Source: Talinum fruticosum
Lineage: Eukaryota > Streptophyta > Magnoliopsida > Caryophyllales > Talinaceae
Length of the DNA stretch: 64,000 nucleotides
NCBI GenBank assembly: GCA_021018815.1
Contig: JAITYX010000046.1
Location: forward strand, 1,206,001-1,270,000
Direction: 5' to 3'
In this document: positions 44,682 through 56,597 of the stretch, piece after piece
Layout: each line of letters starts with the position of its first letter
Numbering within the stretch: position 1 is the first letter of the stretch
The notes under the pieces: model-generated
The model's input: only the letters and a program-made list of their open reading frames with translations
Databases searched by the model: none
Told to the model about the DNA's origin: nothing
Program-made: the position numbers and the translations under genes

Positions 44682-44870
44682 AGCCAAAGTCAAATTCATC
44701 CATAATTAGGAGAGTCTCTTATTTTCATTTACCCAAGGTCAAATCCATCTCTAAATAGGAGAGTCTTTTGTTTGCATAAGCCAAATTAAATCTCAAATTA
44801 GGTGAGTCTTTGTTTGCATTTAGCCCAATCAAATTCATCCCAATCTAAGAGATTACTGTTAGCATCATTG
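44682..44870 (+). repeat. Tat leader repeats, part 2
   Basis: It continues the 40-50 bp units: TCAAATTCATCCATAATTAG / GAGAGTCTCTTATTTTCATTT, then three more with GTCAAATCCATCTCTAAATAG, AAATTAAATCTCAAATTAGG and ATCAAATTCATCCCAATCTAAG. With 43230-43330 this gives about six imperfect copies. The same array is at 49265-49510. Confidence 0.7.
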
Positions 44871-44949
44871 CACTTCATTTTGGTTAATCTGCATTTTTGT
44901 GTGCATCCGGATAAAAGTGCATATCGTTTTCTTTTTTAGGGGTATGTTG

Positions 44950-46010
44950 TCTTCTCGGGTCAAGTACTTAAGCCCCATCTCCCTAAAATGTTTCACGAAC
45001 CGATCTTGAGCACCTACTCTTTTGGGATGTAGAATAAGGAATCCTACTCAAATCGGGAAATCCTAGCACAAAGTTTCTAGGGAATAAGAAGTCTACTCGC
45101 AACACCAATACGTACTACACCAATACGTCCAACACCTTTATAGGTAACACCAATACGTCACCCACGAACAAAGCGCAACCCTCCTCTAAAAAGGCCAACA
45201 AATCAGAGCAAACCCCCATCATGACATTGTTCAAGGAGTCTGCTGTAAAAATAGAAGCTAAGATTAAAGCACGGGATAAAAAGATTGAGTCAATAGCGTA
45301 AACCCTTAACTTCATACTTAAAGAACTCGGAGAAGAAACCAAAGTCCAAAGGGAAAGAAAAAGAAAGAGAACCTCATCTTGAGCCTCATCCCAAGCCTCA
45401 TTCTAATCCACAAATAAATTGAATAGAGAAGTTGTTGTATGAGTCATCGATGTTCGGTGACTACTACTTAGCCCAGGGATTCACTTCAATCCCTAAAGGC
45501 AAATTGCCCCTAAAATTCCATGCTTGACATCAAGTTCCACGAGGCTGAAAACCCTCACCATCATGTGAGGAGCATTGTAGGGGCAATGACTTTAAAAATG
45601 TACCAAAGGGCACATACCATGTCATCTTCCCATGGACGTTTGACAAAGACATCATGAGGTGGTACAATGTTGTTGACTCACGAAATTTCACAAACCGGCA
45701 AGATCTTTATAGGGAGTTCTTATACCAATACTCCTACAATACTAATCTACCAACCACTGTTTGAGACCTAGAGCCGATCAAGCAAGGAGACAAGGAGAGC
45801 TTCACCGACTTCCTCACTCGCTGGAGGGAAAAGGCTGCCCATATGGCAAATCGACCTTATGAAAAGGATCAAGTTAAACTTATCATCAAAACACTAAAAC
45901 CTGCCTATCATCAGCACTTGAAGTTCTTGCCTTTCATGGACTTCAAAATACTTTGAGATGCGTGCATGCTTATAGAAGAGGAGTAGGCATCCCCAAAAGC
46001 CATAGCCAGG
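44950..46010 (+). pseudogene. Tat gag
   Basis: The N-terminal part 44990-45400 reads SPTNKAQPSSKKANKSEQTP, IMTLFKESAVKIEAKIKARD, KKIESIA and LKELGEETKVQRERKRKR, a basic, coiled-coil-like head. The gag domain 45420-45990 reads IKFHEAENPHHHVRSIVGAM (as in the family, with frame breaks), MRWYNVVDSRNFTNRQDLYR, EFLYQYSYNTNLPT, IKQGDKESFTDFLTRWREKA, and HMANRPYEKDQVKLIIKTL, PAYHQHLKFLPFMDF. It is the best preserved gag in the window. The C-terminal finger, protease and all of pol are absent; 3' region sequence follows. Confidence 0.87.
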
Positions 46011-46719
46011 TAGAAGATCATCAAATGAGCCCATTACTCATCAAGGATGAGAACAAAGTGTGCATTTTCCTTTTCTAAATCCATCCTAGGTCCATTTCCT
46101 TTTCTTGTTTGAATAACAACAACAAAAAAACCCCAATCAACATTCTTTTTTTAACTATTAAAGCCCTATTTCCACTATAGCGGATACATAGGAAGTCAAT
46201 GGGATCCATGACTTAGATTAGGATGATTTTTCTTTGGCTAATAAGAAAATTAATAACAAAGCCCCTATAAGAGATTATTCAAACAAGCATTATCCATCAA
46301 GTCAACATCCGTAAGGTCACCGACACCACCACCTTCGAAGTGATTCCATCAAAGCTAGTTAACTCTCCAACATTAGAGAACAAGTTAGACACGGGAACCC
46401 CGGAAGGACGTGGGGGTTAGTGATTGAAAGGATCATACGACCGCAATAACTCCAAGAATACCTAGGAGGAGACACAAATCTTCTACATACAAATGAAGAA
46501 GCTATTAGCACACGTGACTAAAAAGCTCCAAATTTGAATGAAGCGCATAACCTCATGAAACTTCATATTTTCAAACAAGTCTAGTACACGTCCCTATTTT
46601 GATGAAAGTGGATAGATGTCGAGCTTTATACAACCAGTAGTCAAGGTTCGGACACCCGGTCGAGTCTCAAACCAAGGAGTGGTCAAGGTTCGGACACCTC
46701 ATCGAGCTTCGGACCTAAT
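46011..46719 (+). other. Tat 3' region after a large internal deletion
   Basis: About 46011-46250 is undetermined spacer. From 46258 (GAGATTATTCAA...CATCCGTAAGGTCACCGA) the DNA resembles the 3' untranslated region at 10268 of the left Tat element. So gag is joined to the 3' region with protease, RT and integrase deleted. No PPT could be identified before the LTR. Confidence 0.55.
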
Positions 46720-46722
46720 TAC
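46639..46722. repeat. Two-copy 42-bp tandem duplication at LTR edge
   Basis: GTCAAGGTTCGGACACC starts at 46640 and again at 46682, each followed by a CGAGTCTC/CGAGCTTC variant, ending just at the LTR start, which itself reads CGGACACC. Confidence 0.7.
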
Positions 46723-48496
46723 GGACACCGAAAATGTGTCGCCCTTATCTCTTTTATTTTGTTATTTTATTTTATTAAGCCCGGCGATCGAATCCCGGTC
46801 CTATTTGCGAACTCGAATCATGATCGGAATCTACTCGGTGTGACAAAAGCCGATAAACCACAAACAAAACATTAACACCACAAAATCAGCCTTTTTGCTT
46901 GGGCCGATCCATAAACCCATTTTGTTTTTGCCAAACTAAGCTCGGGTCAAGCTCTCAATTAGGAGAGAAGGTCGGTGTTGCATTCCAATCTAAATTGTGC
47001 ATTAAACCCATTCACTCTCAGCCTTCAAGCGTAACATGGAGCTCAAGTTACCGTACGACACCGTTTTGACCGACGCCACATTTCATGGCTTACACTCGCC
47101 AAAATGCTACTTTTTGTTCTTCTAGTGACCAACCAAGGCATGAAGCTCCAAGGCGTTCATACCACACTATTTTAACCGAGTGTTATATTTCATGGCTTAC
47201 ATTGTCAAAATGTTACGTTTTGTTATAGTGCCCAACCGAGCACTGAAGTCAACATCTCCAGCACAACATCGCTGGGAAGTCGGCGATGCATATCTCGACC
47301 CCTTCAATGGGATTTCCAGTCCACTCTATTTTGGTCCGGATTGTTCTTCTTGATTGTCTTCGTAACCTGACTCCATTCAACTACTTGGACAACTGTTTGC
47401 TCTTTTTCTAGTTTATTTTTGTAACCTAGCTATATATTAAGCTGGAAAACCATTTCTTCCATTTTTTGGTTGTCTGTATATTAAGCTAGGTTGCTGAGTT
47501 TCTAGCTAAAACATTGATCTTTTCAAAGCTGGAAGCTTATTCCTAATTTTTAATACTAAATTTAAGGTAAGAGTTATTGAATGCTAAGTCTGTTTGGCTA
47601 CCTTTGAAGCTAGAGGTTGTATTTTGATCTCTAGGCTAACATTTAGGTAATCATCACTACACTACCAAACATCCTCATCACTTTCCCACAACCTTACCTC
47701 GGAAATTCCACAAAATAGCCTACTTTGAGCTCACTACCCTATCGTTACACTCGTCGGCTTAAGATCGTGAACCAAGTCAGCAGGTGGGACAACCTCGGGG
47801 CATCCGATCAACCTTTGCTTCCTTTACGGTTTTATTTATTTATGCTTTTGATCTTTACCGTATTATGGATCAAAATGTAATCGCATTTAATTCCTTCCTG
47901 CCTGTGATAATTTTTATTTTCTCACTTTCTTTTATCGCTTTCCTTTATCACTTTCCTATCTCGGTTTTACTACTTTCCTCACATGTTTTGAATGATTTAA
48001 TTTTTCGCACTCGCATGTTGTATGCTTAATTGATAACACATTATTTTGAACTCGCAATTCGAATTAGTAAAAGTCGTTTGTTGACGGGTGGAATGCGGGG
48101 CTTATAACTACATTTTGTATCTTTACCCCCAAACACTGGATTCACGATTCATGGCATTACTCTTTGTCCAAATCAGTGTTATTCCGCTTTTTGGCTCAAA
48201 AGCCTTGTGCCATAACGAAAATTTTATTTTTTATATTTTCTTAAATAATATCCTAAGACCTTCTAAAATTAATTTCCAAAAATAAATGATTAACAAAAAT
48301 CGCCAATCACTAGTTTGTTTAAATCGTTTTAAATTAAATTACAAAAATCAAAAATCTCAATAAAAGACACACCCCCACTTTCAAAAATCATCATTTCTAA
48401 AACCCAAAACAAGAGCAACGTCGATCCGTGGGGAAACTTCAATCCAGTTACCGTCGCGTCCCTATGTAAAGGGAGTGAGGACCGTTGGTTCCTACA
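46720..48496 (+). mobile_element. Complete Tat gypsy LTR
   Basis: A 1777-bp LTR, the only one here with both ends clear. The start TACGGACACCGAAAATGTGTC is a mutated TGTAGACACC. The end is GGTTCCTACA, one base before the PBS. It contains a TATATATTAAG box at 47431-47440, the T-rich GCTTTC tract 47880-47980, the GGGTGGAATGCGGGG block at 48095 and the A/T-rich tail 48230-48390. It closes the Tat unit on its left and opens the one on its right. Confidence 0.85.
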
Positions 48497-48497
48497 A

Positions 48498-48516
48498 TGG
48501 CGACTTCATTGGGGAT
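48498..48516 (+). promoter_or_regulatory. Tat primer binding site
   Basis: TGGCGACTTCATTGGGGAT directly follows the LTR end. Plant Tat elements commonly have a TGGCGACTCxxCTGGGGA-type PBS. It fixes the LTR 3' boundary for all other copies. Confidence 0.75.
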
Positions 48517-49640
48517 GTATCACTTATTAAGAGCGTGAGACTTGCAAATTTAAATTGTGAGTTTTCTTAATATGTATTGCCTTAGGCGTGTTGCATTTCA
48601 ATAACCTTGGACATAGTTTCTTTTAATTTCAACCATAAGCTTGACCCTTAAGAACATTTTTAGAGAAGTTAAATTGCTAACCCAGTGGACCCACTTAGGC
48701 TTGATTATTTAGAGGGTGGTTGCTCTCCACTCATAGCACACTTTTCTTAGTTTTTAACCGAGAGGCGCCAAGAGTTCGTATTATTTCCTGTTGTGCACCC
48801 CATGGGGACTAAATTCTTGGACTATGAGACACCATGTATCCGACCTAGATTTATGCTTCTTTTGACCATAGATCCTTGGTTGTTTAGGAGGTCCCTTTGT
48901 CTTGATTTGCATTCTTGAAATGAGTGTGGTTGTTTTAGTATTTAACATTTCTTCTTGTGAGCCTTTAGAATAGGTTGAATGTGTTGAATAACCCTTGCAT
49001 GGGTGCAAAATAAAATACAATAATTAATATTCTTGAGTCGGTCCAATAAGTGCATTTTTAGCCAAAAGTCAAATATAAGTGCATTTCCGAGTCATTCCAA
49101 AAAACAATTCTTTAGTCTAGGGTTTCATTCATCCACTAATCGCCGAGCACAGACCAACGCCGGCTTCCTCCAGTCAGCTGAGGAGAGTTTCGCTGTGGAC
49201 CCCCTCCTTCTTTCTTCAATCGATCTGTTTGTTTTAGGTTTTAACTTTTTAACTTTCAGTATACTTGCATTTTTTCCATTTAGCCAAATAAAATTCATCT
49301 CATAGGTGAGTCCTTTTTTAACTTTTGTATTAGCCAAAATAAAATTCATCTCAAATGAGGTGAGTATTTTTTATTTTTTTCATTAGCCAAAAATAAAATT
49401 CCTCTCAAATCCGGTGAGTCTCGTGTCACATTTATCTTCCGGTTAAGGAAGTCTTTTCTTTTTCCTTTTACATTAGCTAAATAAAAATCATCCCAATCTA
49501 AGTCATTAGCATCACTATATCTCCCTTTGATCACTTTGCATTCCTTATGTGCATCCAAATAAAAAGCATTTTTTCTTTCCTTTTCCTAGTCTCTTCGAGT
49601 CTAACGCTTGAGTCCCTTCTTCCCAAAAACTGGTTTTCTT
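48517..49640 (+). other. Tat leader with tandem repeats
   Basis: A non-coding leader of about 1.1 kb. At 49275-49510 four imperfect units share AGCCAAAATAAAATTCATCTC and GGTGAGT. 48960-49080 matches the leader at 42960-43080, including the CACTA insertion point at 48951. The short open frames here are not supported as genes. Confidence 0.7.
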
Positions 49641-49649
49641 AGCATGGTC

Positions 49650-50220
49650 CTGAGAAATTATCTTTTGGGATGCAGAATAGGGAAGCCTACCTCAACTAAT
49701 TTTTGCCGAATCCGAACTCGAAAAGGCTAGAGCACTTCAATAAAGAGTCAAGTATCGCAGCTCCTAATTCTACACCTTGGTCAATACCAGTGCGACCAAC
49801 TTCGTGCACACAACACCAGTTCAATCAATCTTCCGTCGTAGGATAATATTCAAAAACAATTCCCCTCAAATGGATGAGGAACCATAGCCATCTCCTATCA
49901 TTACCCTACTCAATGAATCCTTAGCTAAGAAAGAAGCCTGGATTGAGGCCTAAAATCAAAAAATAGAGTCCATGTCCGAAGCTCTTTACCTTATTCTAAG
50001 GTTGCTAAAGAAAAACGAGGAGAAAGAGAAAGAAAGAGAGAAACATGGTAGACCAATCTTCTAAAAAGACCAGGTTAGAGTCATTATGAAGAAACCTCGG
50101 TACGCCTATAATCAACATCCGAAGTGCCTACAATTCATGAGCTTCACAGCCCTTACGGACACGCATATGCTGATAGAAGAAGATGTGTGTGCCAGGACCA
50201 CAAAAGTCATGGCTAGTTAT
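49650..50220 (+). pseudogene. Tat gag, N-terminal part with internal deletion
   Basis: About 49880-50050 reads PSPIITLLNESLAKKEAWIE and a Lys/Glu-rich coiled segment, parallel to 45210-45380. The central gag domain is missing: at about 50060 the frame jumps to KKPRYAYNQHPKCLQFMSFT and LIEEDVCARTTKVMAS, which belong to the gag C-terminus. The frame is split at 50220 by copia C and continues with RVNYQSKDKKTS at 60649. Confidence 0.82.
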
Positions 50221-51699
50221 TGAAGACTCGGGTTTTAACTCTAAGTCATTTTGAGTACTGCATGAAGACTCGGTATAAATCCTATATCTCTTAAGTTTTG
50301 ATTTTAAGTCATTCTAAGCAACATAGAAACTCTTGTCTAAGTTTTCATTCTCTTCGACTCGACTCGAAAGCGCCTTCTTGCATATCTCCAACACCGATGA
50401 TTCCGAGTCACTCAAACATCACTCGGAACTATCGCATGCTCAAATAATTTCTCTATCAATCTTATTCTAAGCATTGATTGTGTATTTCAACACAAATAGA
50501 ATTACAACGTTAATTCTTTATTCTAAGTCAGTTTATTTCGTTGAGAATTATTTAACTCGATCAAGTTGTTATACTCTAATATGTTACTCTCTCTAATCGA
50601 TCATCCTTAGGATTAACTCGGATGGAATTTGAGTATATTGAATATTAGACTCGGAAAATTCCATTCCTTTAGGCCAAAGATAATTAAGCATTTAATTATT
50701 CTAATTTAATTATTATCTATGCCTAATCTTGGACTTCGTATTTTATACTTTGAGAACCAATGTGGTTTGCTTTTGTAGGTTATTCGAACGAGGCTAACTT
50801 ATTTTTGAAATACAAACGCAATCGGCTTCTAGCCGTTAATCACCAAGCAGACAAGTTTTAGCTACTTCTAGACATGGGTAAGACACCGTGTCGGGGTTGT
50901 TTGTTTCCAAAACTGGAAAACTCCAACTCTAGGCTTAACAGCTTGTTTCCACCACAACTTTCAGTCACCACCAGGTGATTGGACCATCTTTTGGAGCCAA
51001 GAGCTGTTACACAACGTTCACATCCCAACGGATCTTTTCGGAGTGACTCGGAAGAGTCATTACAACAGCTTAGTGAAGACTTCTGTCCGGAACCAACACT
51101 CAACGGTCACTCTACCTGGTTGGCTATAAATAGGAGCCACTCCACAAGACTTGAAGATTGCTAAACATATTGCCGAATTATTATTGAACCTATTATTAGA
51201 TTCATTCTTACTCAATCTTCTATTTACAACTCCAATTCCGTATTTAATATTCTCTAAGTTATAAAGAAAGTCTTGTAATCAATTACATACTTCTCTTACT
51301 TTCTTAGTAAATCCCTTGACTAAGCTGTAAGGGTTAATTCAGCTCGGTTGTCCCCGATCGTAAAGGTTACCTCAGTCGGAAAGTACTAGATTAGATAAGG
51401 GAACTTCGAGTCTAAGAACACATTGTAAGAAATTATTTAAGGGAGCAATTCGGTTGAGTCGAGTCCTTTGTATTTTGTGGATTCAAAATAATGGATTTGA
51501 CTTGGTGCTTGGATTAGCACTGTCCGTGGCTTTATGCCCCAGGAGTGTTTCCACGTAAATTTGTGTTATCACTTTTTGAGTCCAATCTAGACTCGGAATC
51601 CGTTGTTGAGCTGAATTGTTGATAAAATTGTTTAATTTTCTTCATCGCCCTATTCAGCCCCCTCTAGGGTGACTTAGACTCTCTACTAGTAAACTTTCA
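50221..51699 (+). repeat. Copia C 5' LTR
   Basis: 1479 bp, TGAAGACTCGGG to AAACTTTCA. The TATA box TATAAATAG is at 51125-51133, preceded by AACGGTCA and other AACGG words. It pairs with 59193-60643. Confidence 0.92.
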
Positions 51700-51700
51700 A

Positions 51701-51713
51701 TTGGTATCGAGCC
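51701..51713 (+). promoter_or_regulatory. Copia C primer binding site
   Basis: TTGGTATCGAGCC, one base after the LTR end, fits an initiator Met-tRNA PBS with one deviation. Confidence 0.8.
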
Positions 51714-51757
51714 TAGCCTTTCAAGAGGATCCCACCATCTAAAGGTGTAAAGATCGG

Positions 51758-52975
51758 ATGGCTCGGAACAAGGGAGAGTTCAATGAAGGAAGATCATCCA
51801 CCGGACCACTCGAAGTTCAAAGGGTCAAACTTTGCCCAATGAAAGAAGATGATGGAATGTTTTTTATGGAAAGTGATGAAGAGGTTTGGAACATCATCCA
51901 AGTAGGCAACTTCATTCCAATGAAGACAGAGAATTGAACTACTATGCCAAAAGCCAAATCCGAGTTCACCACTGAAGAGACAGATAAGTTCGAAAGAACT
52001 TCAAAGCTATAAACACACTAATGTGTGTCATTAGCACTGAAAGAATACAACGAGTCTCAACTCTGTGACACGGCTAAAGAGGTGTGGGACACTCTTGTCA
52101 ACACCTATGAAGGAACAAGCCAAGTGAAGCAGGCGAAGATAAGTCAATATCTTCATAAGTATGAGTCTGTTCAAGATGAAGCTAGAAGAAAACATCACTC
52201 GGATATATATTCGGTTCACCGAGATTACCAATAATCTCAAATCTCAAGGTAGAAAGATTTCTCACAAAGAAACATCTAGAAAGATTTTGAGAAGTCTACC
52301 AAAGAAGAGATGGGGTCCTAAGGTGACGAGTCATTGAAGAAGCTCGGAACCGCTCTCAATTAAGGCCGGACGAGCTTATTGGTAACCGACTCACTCACGA
52401 AATTCATCCGGAGGAAGACGATGTCGAGGTCAGCACAAAAAGAATATTGTGCTGAAGGCCTCGGAAAGCAAACGTGAAAGTTTGAGCTCCTCCGAATAAG
52501 AAGAGGATCTTATGGCACACATAGCCCGCGACTTCAAAAGAATGATGAAATATAAGAAGTGGGAAAAGAGGCCAAAGGCTGAGTTCTATAAGAAAGACAA
52601 GAAGGACAGAAAATGTAAATATTCTTCTCCTTCAAAATTATCTTTATCAAAGAACTCTAGTTGCTATGAATGTGGCGAGCAAGGAGCACATAGTCGGAGA
52701 TTGTCCCAAGAGAAAGAAGGACAAAAAGAAAAAGGCCATGATTGCTACCGGAGTGATGATGACTAATCGAAGAAGATGACTCGAGAGGACTCAAAGTGTC
52801 TTATGGCACTTACGGACTCGAAGCTGAATCCGAGTCGGACAACTAGAAATCGAGATATTGATGAGGTAGGTGAATACTTTCTCAAATTTTTAAAAGTTGA
52901 TCTAGCACGATATATTTTCACTTTGGAAAAAAGTCAAATTCGACTCATTCCAGTTCAAAGAATAACTTGAGTTTC
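51758..52975 (+). pseudogene. Copia C gag with frameshifted zinc knuckle
   Basis: The ATG at 51758 gives MARNKGEFNEGRSSTG. DTAKEVWDTLVNTYEGTSQV (52070) and MAHIARDFKRMMKYKKWEKR (52512) are the conserved gag blocks. At 52667 the knuckle begins CYECGEQ; a one-base shift then moves HIVGDCPKRKKDKKKKA to another frame, so C-x2-C and H-x4-C no longer share one frame. About twelve other stops or shifts are present. 52980-53580 is the Lys-rich linker before protease. Confidence 0.87.
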
Positions 52976-53579
52976 TTGCTAGTGAGAGCAATGCTTTGAA
53001 AAATGAATTAGAAAAGCCGAGACCAAATCCGAAAGAACTTAAGACTAGTACTCAAGCAAATGAGACTGTGCCTGCGTCACTCATAACAAAGAATAAGCAG
53101 CTGAAAAGAAAGCTCAATGAGTCTTAAGAGCTTGTTTGGAAATTCACTTAAGGTTAGAAAAACCTTGATATGCTATAAGGCTCTCGGTGTGTCTCCTTTA
53201 AGAAAGAAGGACTTGGTTTTAATGAAGAAGAGGAATCAAAATCCTATTCCAATCTTTTAAAAAGGATTCCGAACTGTAAACTTCAAGAAGGTTAAGCATG
53301 ATCCCATTTATACAAATGAACAAAGGACTAAGCTCGGACCAGACTTATAGGAAAAAGCCTTCTCCTCCAGTTTACAAAAGAAAAGATTTTCAAATAAAAA
53401 GACACAAAATCGGTTTTATGGAAGGAAGACTCAAAATCGGACCAAACTCAAAATCGGACCGGACCCAAAATTATTCATATCTAGGTTCCCAAAAGTGCAC
53501 TTCCTTTGAAAAGGACCACAGTAAATGGAGTTACTCGGGTTCGTAAGAGGAAGTGAGAAGGGTTAGTTTGTTTACGTCT

Positions 53580-53950
53580 TGCGGATAACTCGAGAAGAAG
53601 AAGAAAGGTCATTGGTACTTAGATAGTAGTTACTCACGCCAAATGTTAGGAGATTCAAGACTCTTCTCACGAGCTAGAAGATCTAAAAGGAGGTAAAGTC
53701 ACATTTAGAAATAATAGTAAACGCAAGATAGTAAGGATTGGCAAAATTGGTGAAGTCTAGTCTACCTGTTTAAAGGACTTAAGTATAATCTCCTTAGCAT
53801 TTCTCAGCTATGTGAAAAAGGTCAAGAGGTAATGTTCACTCGGACCAACTGCTACATCTCCGATGAAGTCACCAATGAGATTAAACTATAAGGTCCGAGG
53901 TCGAGTAATACTTACACTACTCCTCTTTCGGATTCAAGTCAAAATTTATC
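53580..53950 (+). pseudogene. Copia C protease, active site mutated
   Basis: At about 53610 the motif reads GHWYLDSSYSRQMLGD. In copia B it is LDSGCSRHM, so the catalytic DSG has become DSS and Cys and His have also changed. Downstream blocks resemble LKGLKYNLLSISQLCEKGQE and TNCYISDEVTNEIKL, with two stops. Confidence 0.85.
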
Positions 53951-53954
53951 TTGT

Positions 53955-54961
53955 TTGAAAGCATCCGTGAATGATGATTCATGGACTCGGCATCGTAGAC
54001 TAGGTCATATCAGCATGCATACAATCAAGAAACTTGTATCTCATGGACTAGTTAGGGGTTTACCTAACTGTGCTTTTAAGAAAGATAAAATTTGTAAGGC
54101 ATGCACAAAAAGTAAGCAAGTTAGGTCATCTTTCAAGCCACTCAAAACCGTATCTACATCCAAAGTGCTTGAATTGCTTCATATGGATTTGTGTGGTGAA
54201 ATTCCTATGAAAAGTCTCGAAGGTAAATTGTATGTACTTGTTTTTGTTGATGATTTCTCACGATTTACTTGGGTATGTTTCCTTAAGAACAAGAATAAAG
54301 CCTTCAAAGAGTTCACTAAGCTCTGCAAAAAATTCAAGTGGAGTCTAAGACTCAGATTAGAAAGATTCGAACCGACCATGGAAGGGAGTTCGACTACTCG
54401 GAATTTGCAGATTTCGTGATAAGAATGGCATGTCCCACAACTTCTCTACACCAAGAACTCCTCAACAAAAGGGAGTAATGGAGAGAAAGAATAGAACTCT
54501 TGAAGAAATAGGAAGGACTATGATGATTAAAAATAATCTACCTTACTATTTACGGGCCGAGGCGATCAACACAGACAAATGACACACTCAACGGATGCCT
54601 CATCGGACCCATCTTGGAGAAAACACCCTACGAGCTATACAAAGGAAATAAACCTAACATCTCCTACTTTAGACCATTTGGGTGTAAGTGCTTTGTCCAC
54701 AATAATGGTAAGGAGCATCCGACTAAGTTTGATGCTAGGTCAAATGAACGTATATTTTTTGATTATTCATCTCATACTAAAGCTTATCGTGTTTTTAACA
54801 AAAGAACTAACATAAAGTGTCCACGTTTTTTTGATGAAATTGATCTTGGCAGGATAAGCAAGTCCACATTCTCAAATCTTAGACTCAACAGAGATAAAGA
54901 TGACCTTACCGAAGTCGAGCTCGAAAGAGTCAAAACGAATTATCGAGGCAACTTCGAATGA
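53955..54961 (+). pseudogene. Copia C integrase
   Basis: The pre-integrase zinc region reads DDSWTRHRRLGHISMHTIKK (Trp to Arg before the first His) and KDKICKACTKS. The core has ELLHMDLCGEIPMKSLEGKL and VFVDDFSRFTWVCFLKNKNK. In a shifted frame at about 54365 comes IRTDHGREFD, then GVMERKNRTLEE at 54473, so D, D and E remain but not in one frame. The C-terminal segment 54614-54961 reads TPYELYKGNKPNISYFRPFG, CKCFVHNNGKEH, and SSHTKAYRVFNKRT. Confidence 0.9.
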
Positions 54962-55099
54962 AGCAACTCGGAATGTTATAACTCGGACCAAACAAACTCA
55001 AGAGCCAGCTCAAAATGTCTGAAGAACAAGTCAATGAGACTCAACAAGATCAACCAACTAAAGATCATCCTATTCAACCAACAAACTTAGTAAATCAAA

Positions 55100-55990
55100 G
55101 GATGGGTAAAGCTTTCAAATATGAATCAAGCCACCCACCTGAAAACATACTTTCGACATCAACAATGGGGTAAGAACTCGATCTTCTTTGCATAATCTTT
55201 GTGCATTTTCTGCATTCATATCATTAATTGAATCCAAAAATACACTAGAAGCTCTAAATGAGCCTGAATGGGTAGAGGCCATGCAAGAAGAGCTTAATCA
55301 ATTTGAAAGAAACTAAGCCGGACTCGACCAAACGACCATCTAATCACCCGATCATAGGAACCAAATGGGTTTTCAAGAATAAGTCTGGATGAGGAAGGGT
55401 TGGTCATCGAAATAACGCTAGCATGAATATCAAGCTTTATCAAATGGATGTCAAATGTGCTTTTCTGAATGGTTTCATTCATGAAGAAGTATATGTTAAG
55501 CAACCCTCTGGATTTGAAAACTCGGAATTTCCAAATCATGTTTTCAAATTGCAAAATGCTTTATATGGTCTTGAACAAGCTCCTAGAGCTTGGTATAAAG
55601 GACTAAGCAGTTTCTTGGTTGAAAATAATTTCAAATGAGGTCAGATTGACAAAAATCTTTTTATAAAAACCAAGGGGAAAGATTTTCTTATCGCTCGGAT
55701 CTATGTTGATGATATCATTTTTGGAGCTACTAATGAAACTCTATGTCAAGAGTATTCCGAGTTGATGAGATAGGAGTTTCAAATGAGTATGATGGGAGAA
55801 CTCAACTTCTTTCTTAGTCTACAAATCAAACAAGACAAGAATGGCATTTATGTCTATAAACCCAATTACCAAGGACCTTTTGAAGAAGTACAAACTACAA
55901 GATGTAAAGCATGCAGCGACACCTATGAGTAGCAGTTTGAAATTGGACTCGGATGAAAAAGGTAAAGTCTGTAGATCGAAACCGTAAAGA
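55100..55990 (+). pseudogene. Copia C reverse transcriptase
   Basis: [10 protein letters not shown] near 55355 is followed by a deletion of the next 30 or so residues. Then come MNIKLYQMDVKCAFLNGFIH (motif A, 55423), EEVYVKQPSGFENSEFPNHV, KLQNALYGLEQAPRAWYKGL, and a stop at about 55637. LFIKTKGKDFLIARIYVDDI and IFGATNETLCQEYSELM (about 55665-55770) keep the YVDD box. MGELNFFLSLQIKQDKNGIY follows. Confidence 0.9.
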
Positions 55991-56597
55991 GGTATGATTA
56001 CATGTCTAATTTATCTCACATCTAGTAGGCCGGATATCATGTTTAGTGTCCGCCTTTGTGCAAGATTTCAAGCTAATCCAAAAGAATCACATCTCACTGC
56101 GATGAAGAAAATTTTCCGATATCTTGCAAGGACTCGAGAATCTTGGTCTATGGTTTTTAAGACTCAGAACTAACTCTCACTTGGATACTCAAATGCTGAT
56201 TATGCTTGGATACAAAATTGATAGACAGAGCACATCAGGACCATGCCAATTTCTGGGTCAATCCCTCATCTCCTGGCACTCAAAGAATTAAAATTACGTT
56301 ACTCGATCAACTGCAGAGGCTGAGTACATTACAGCTGGATCTAGGGTTATCATTCAAATCTATCCCACTTAAATGTGACAATCGAGTACAATCGGCATTA
56401 CAAAGAATCCGATTAAGCACTCAAAAACAAAGCACATTGAGGTCATATATCATTTTCTAAGAGACCACTCGAGAAAGGTGATATTGAACTTGAATTAATT
56501 CCTACGAAATTTCTCTTAGCTGATATTTTCACTAAGCCACTTAGTGAGGATCGGTTTTGCTTTATTAGGAATGAGCTTGGTATGATTAATGCATGAT
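55991..56597 (+). pseudogene. Copia C RNase H
   Basis: Pol tail with multiple frameshifts: LIYLTSSRPDIMFSVRLCARF (shortened) near 56010, the SGPCQFLGQSLISWHSK block at about 56238, the AEAEYITA region at about 56310 and KCDN (56370). HFLRDH and ADIFTKPLSEDRFCFIRNEL follow at about 56525-56580, and pol ends near 56597. 56600-57010 is the spacer before the third ORF. Confidence 0.82.

Noticed and set aside
49033..49349. Opposed 90- and 74-codon frames
   Set aside because: They fall in the non-coding Tat leader, and the equivalent leader at 42960-43330 has neither frame.
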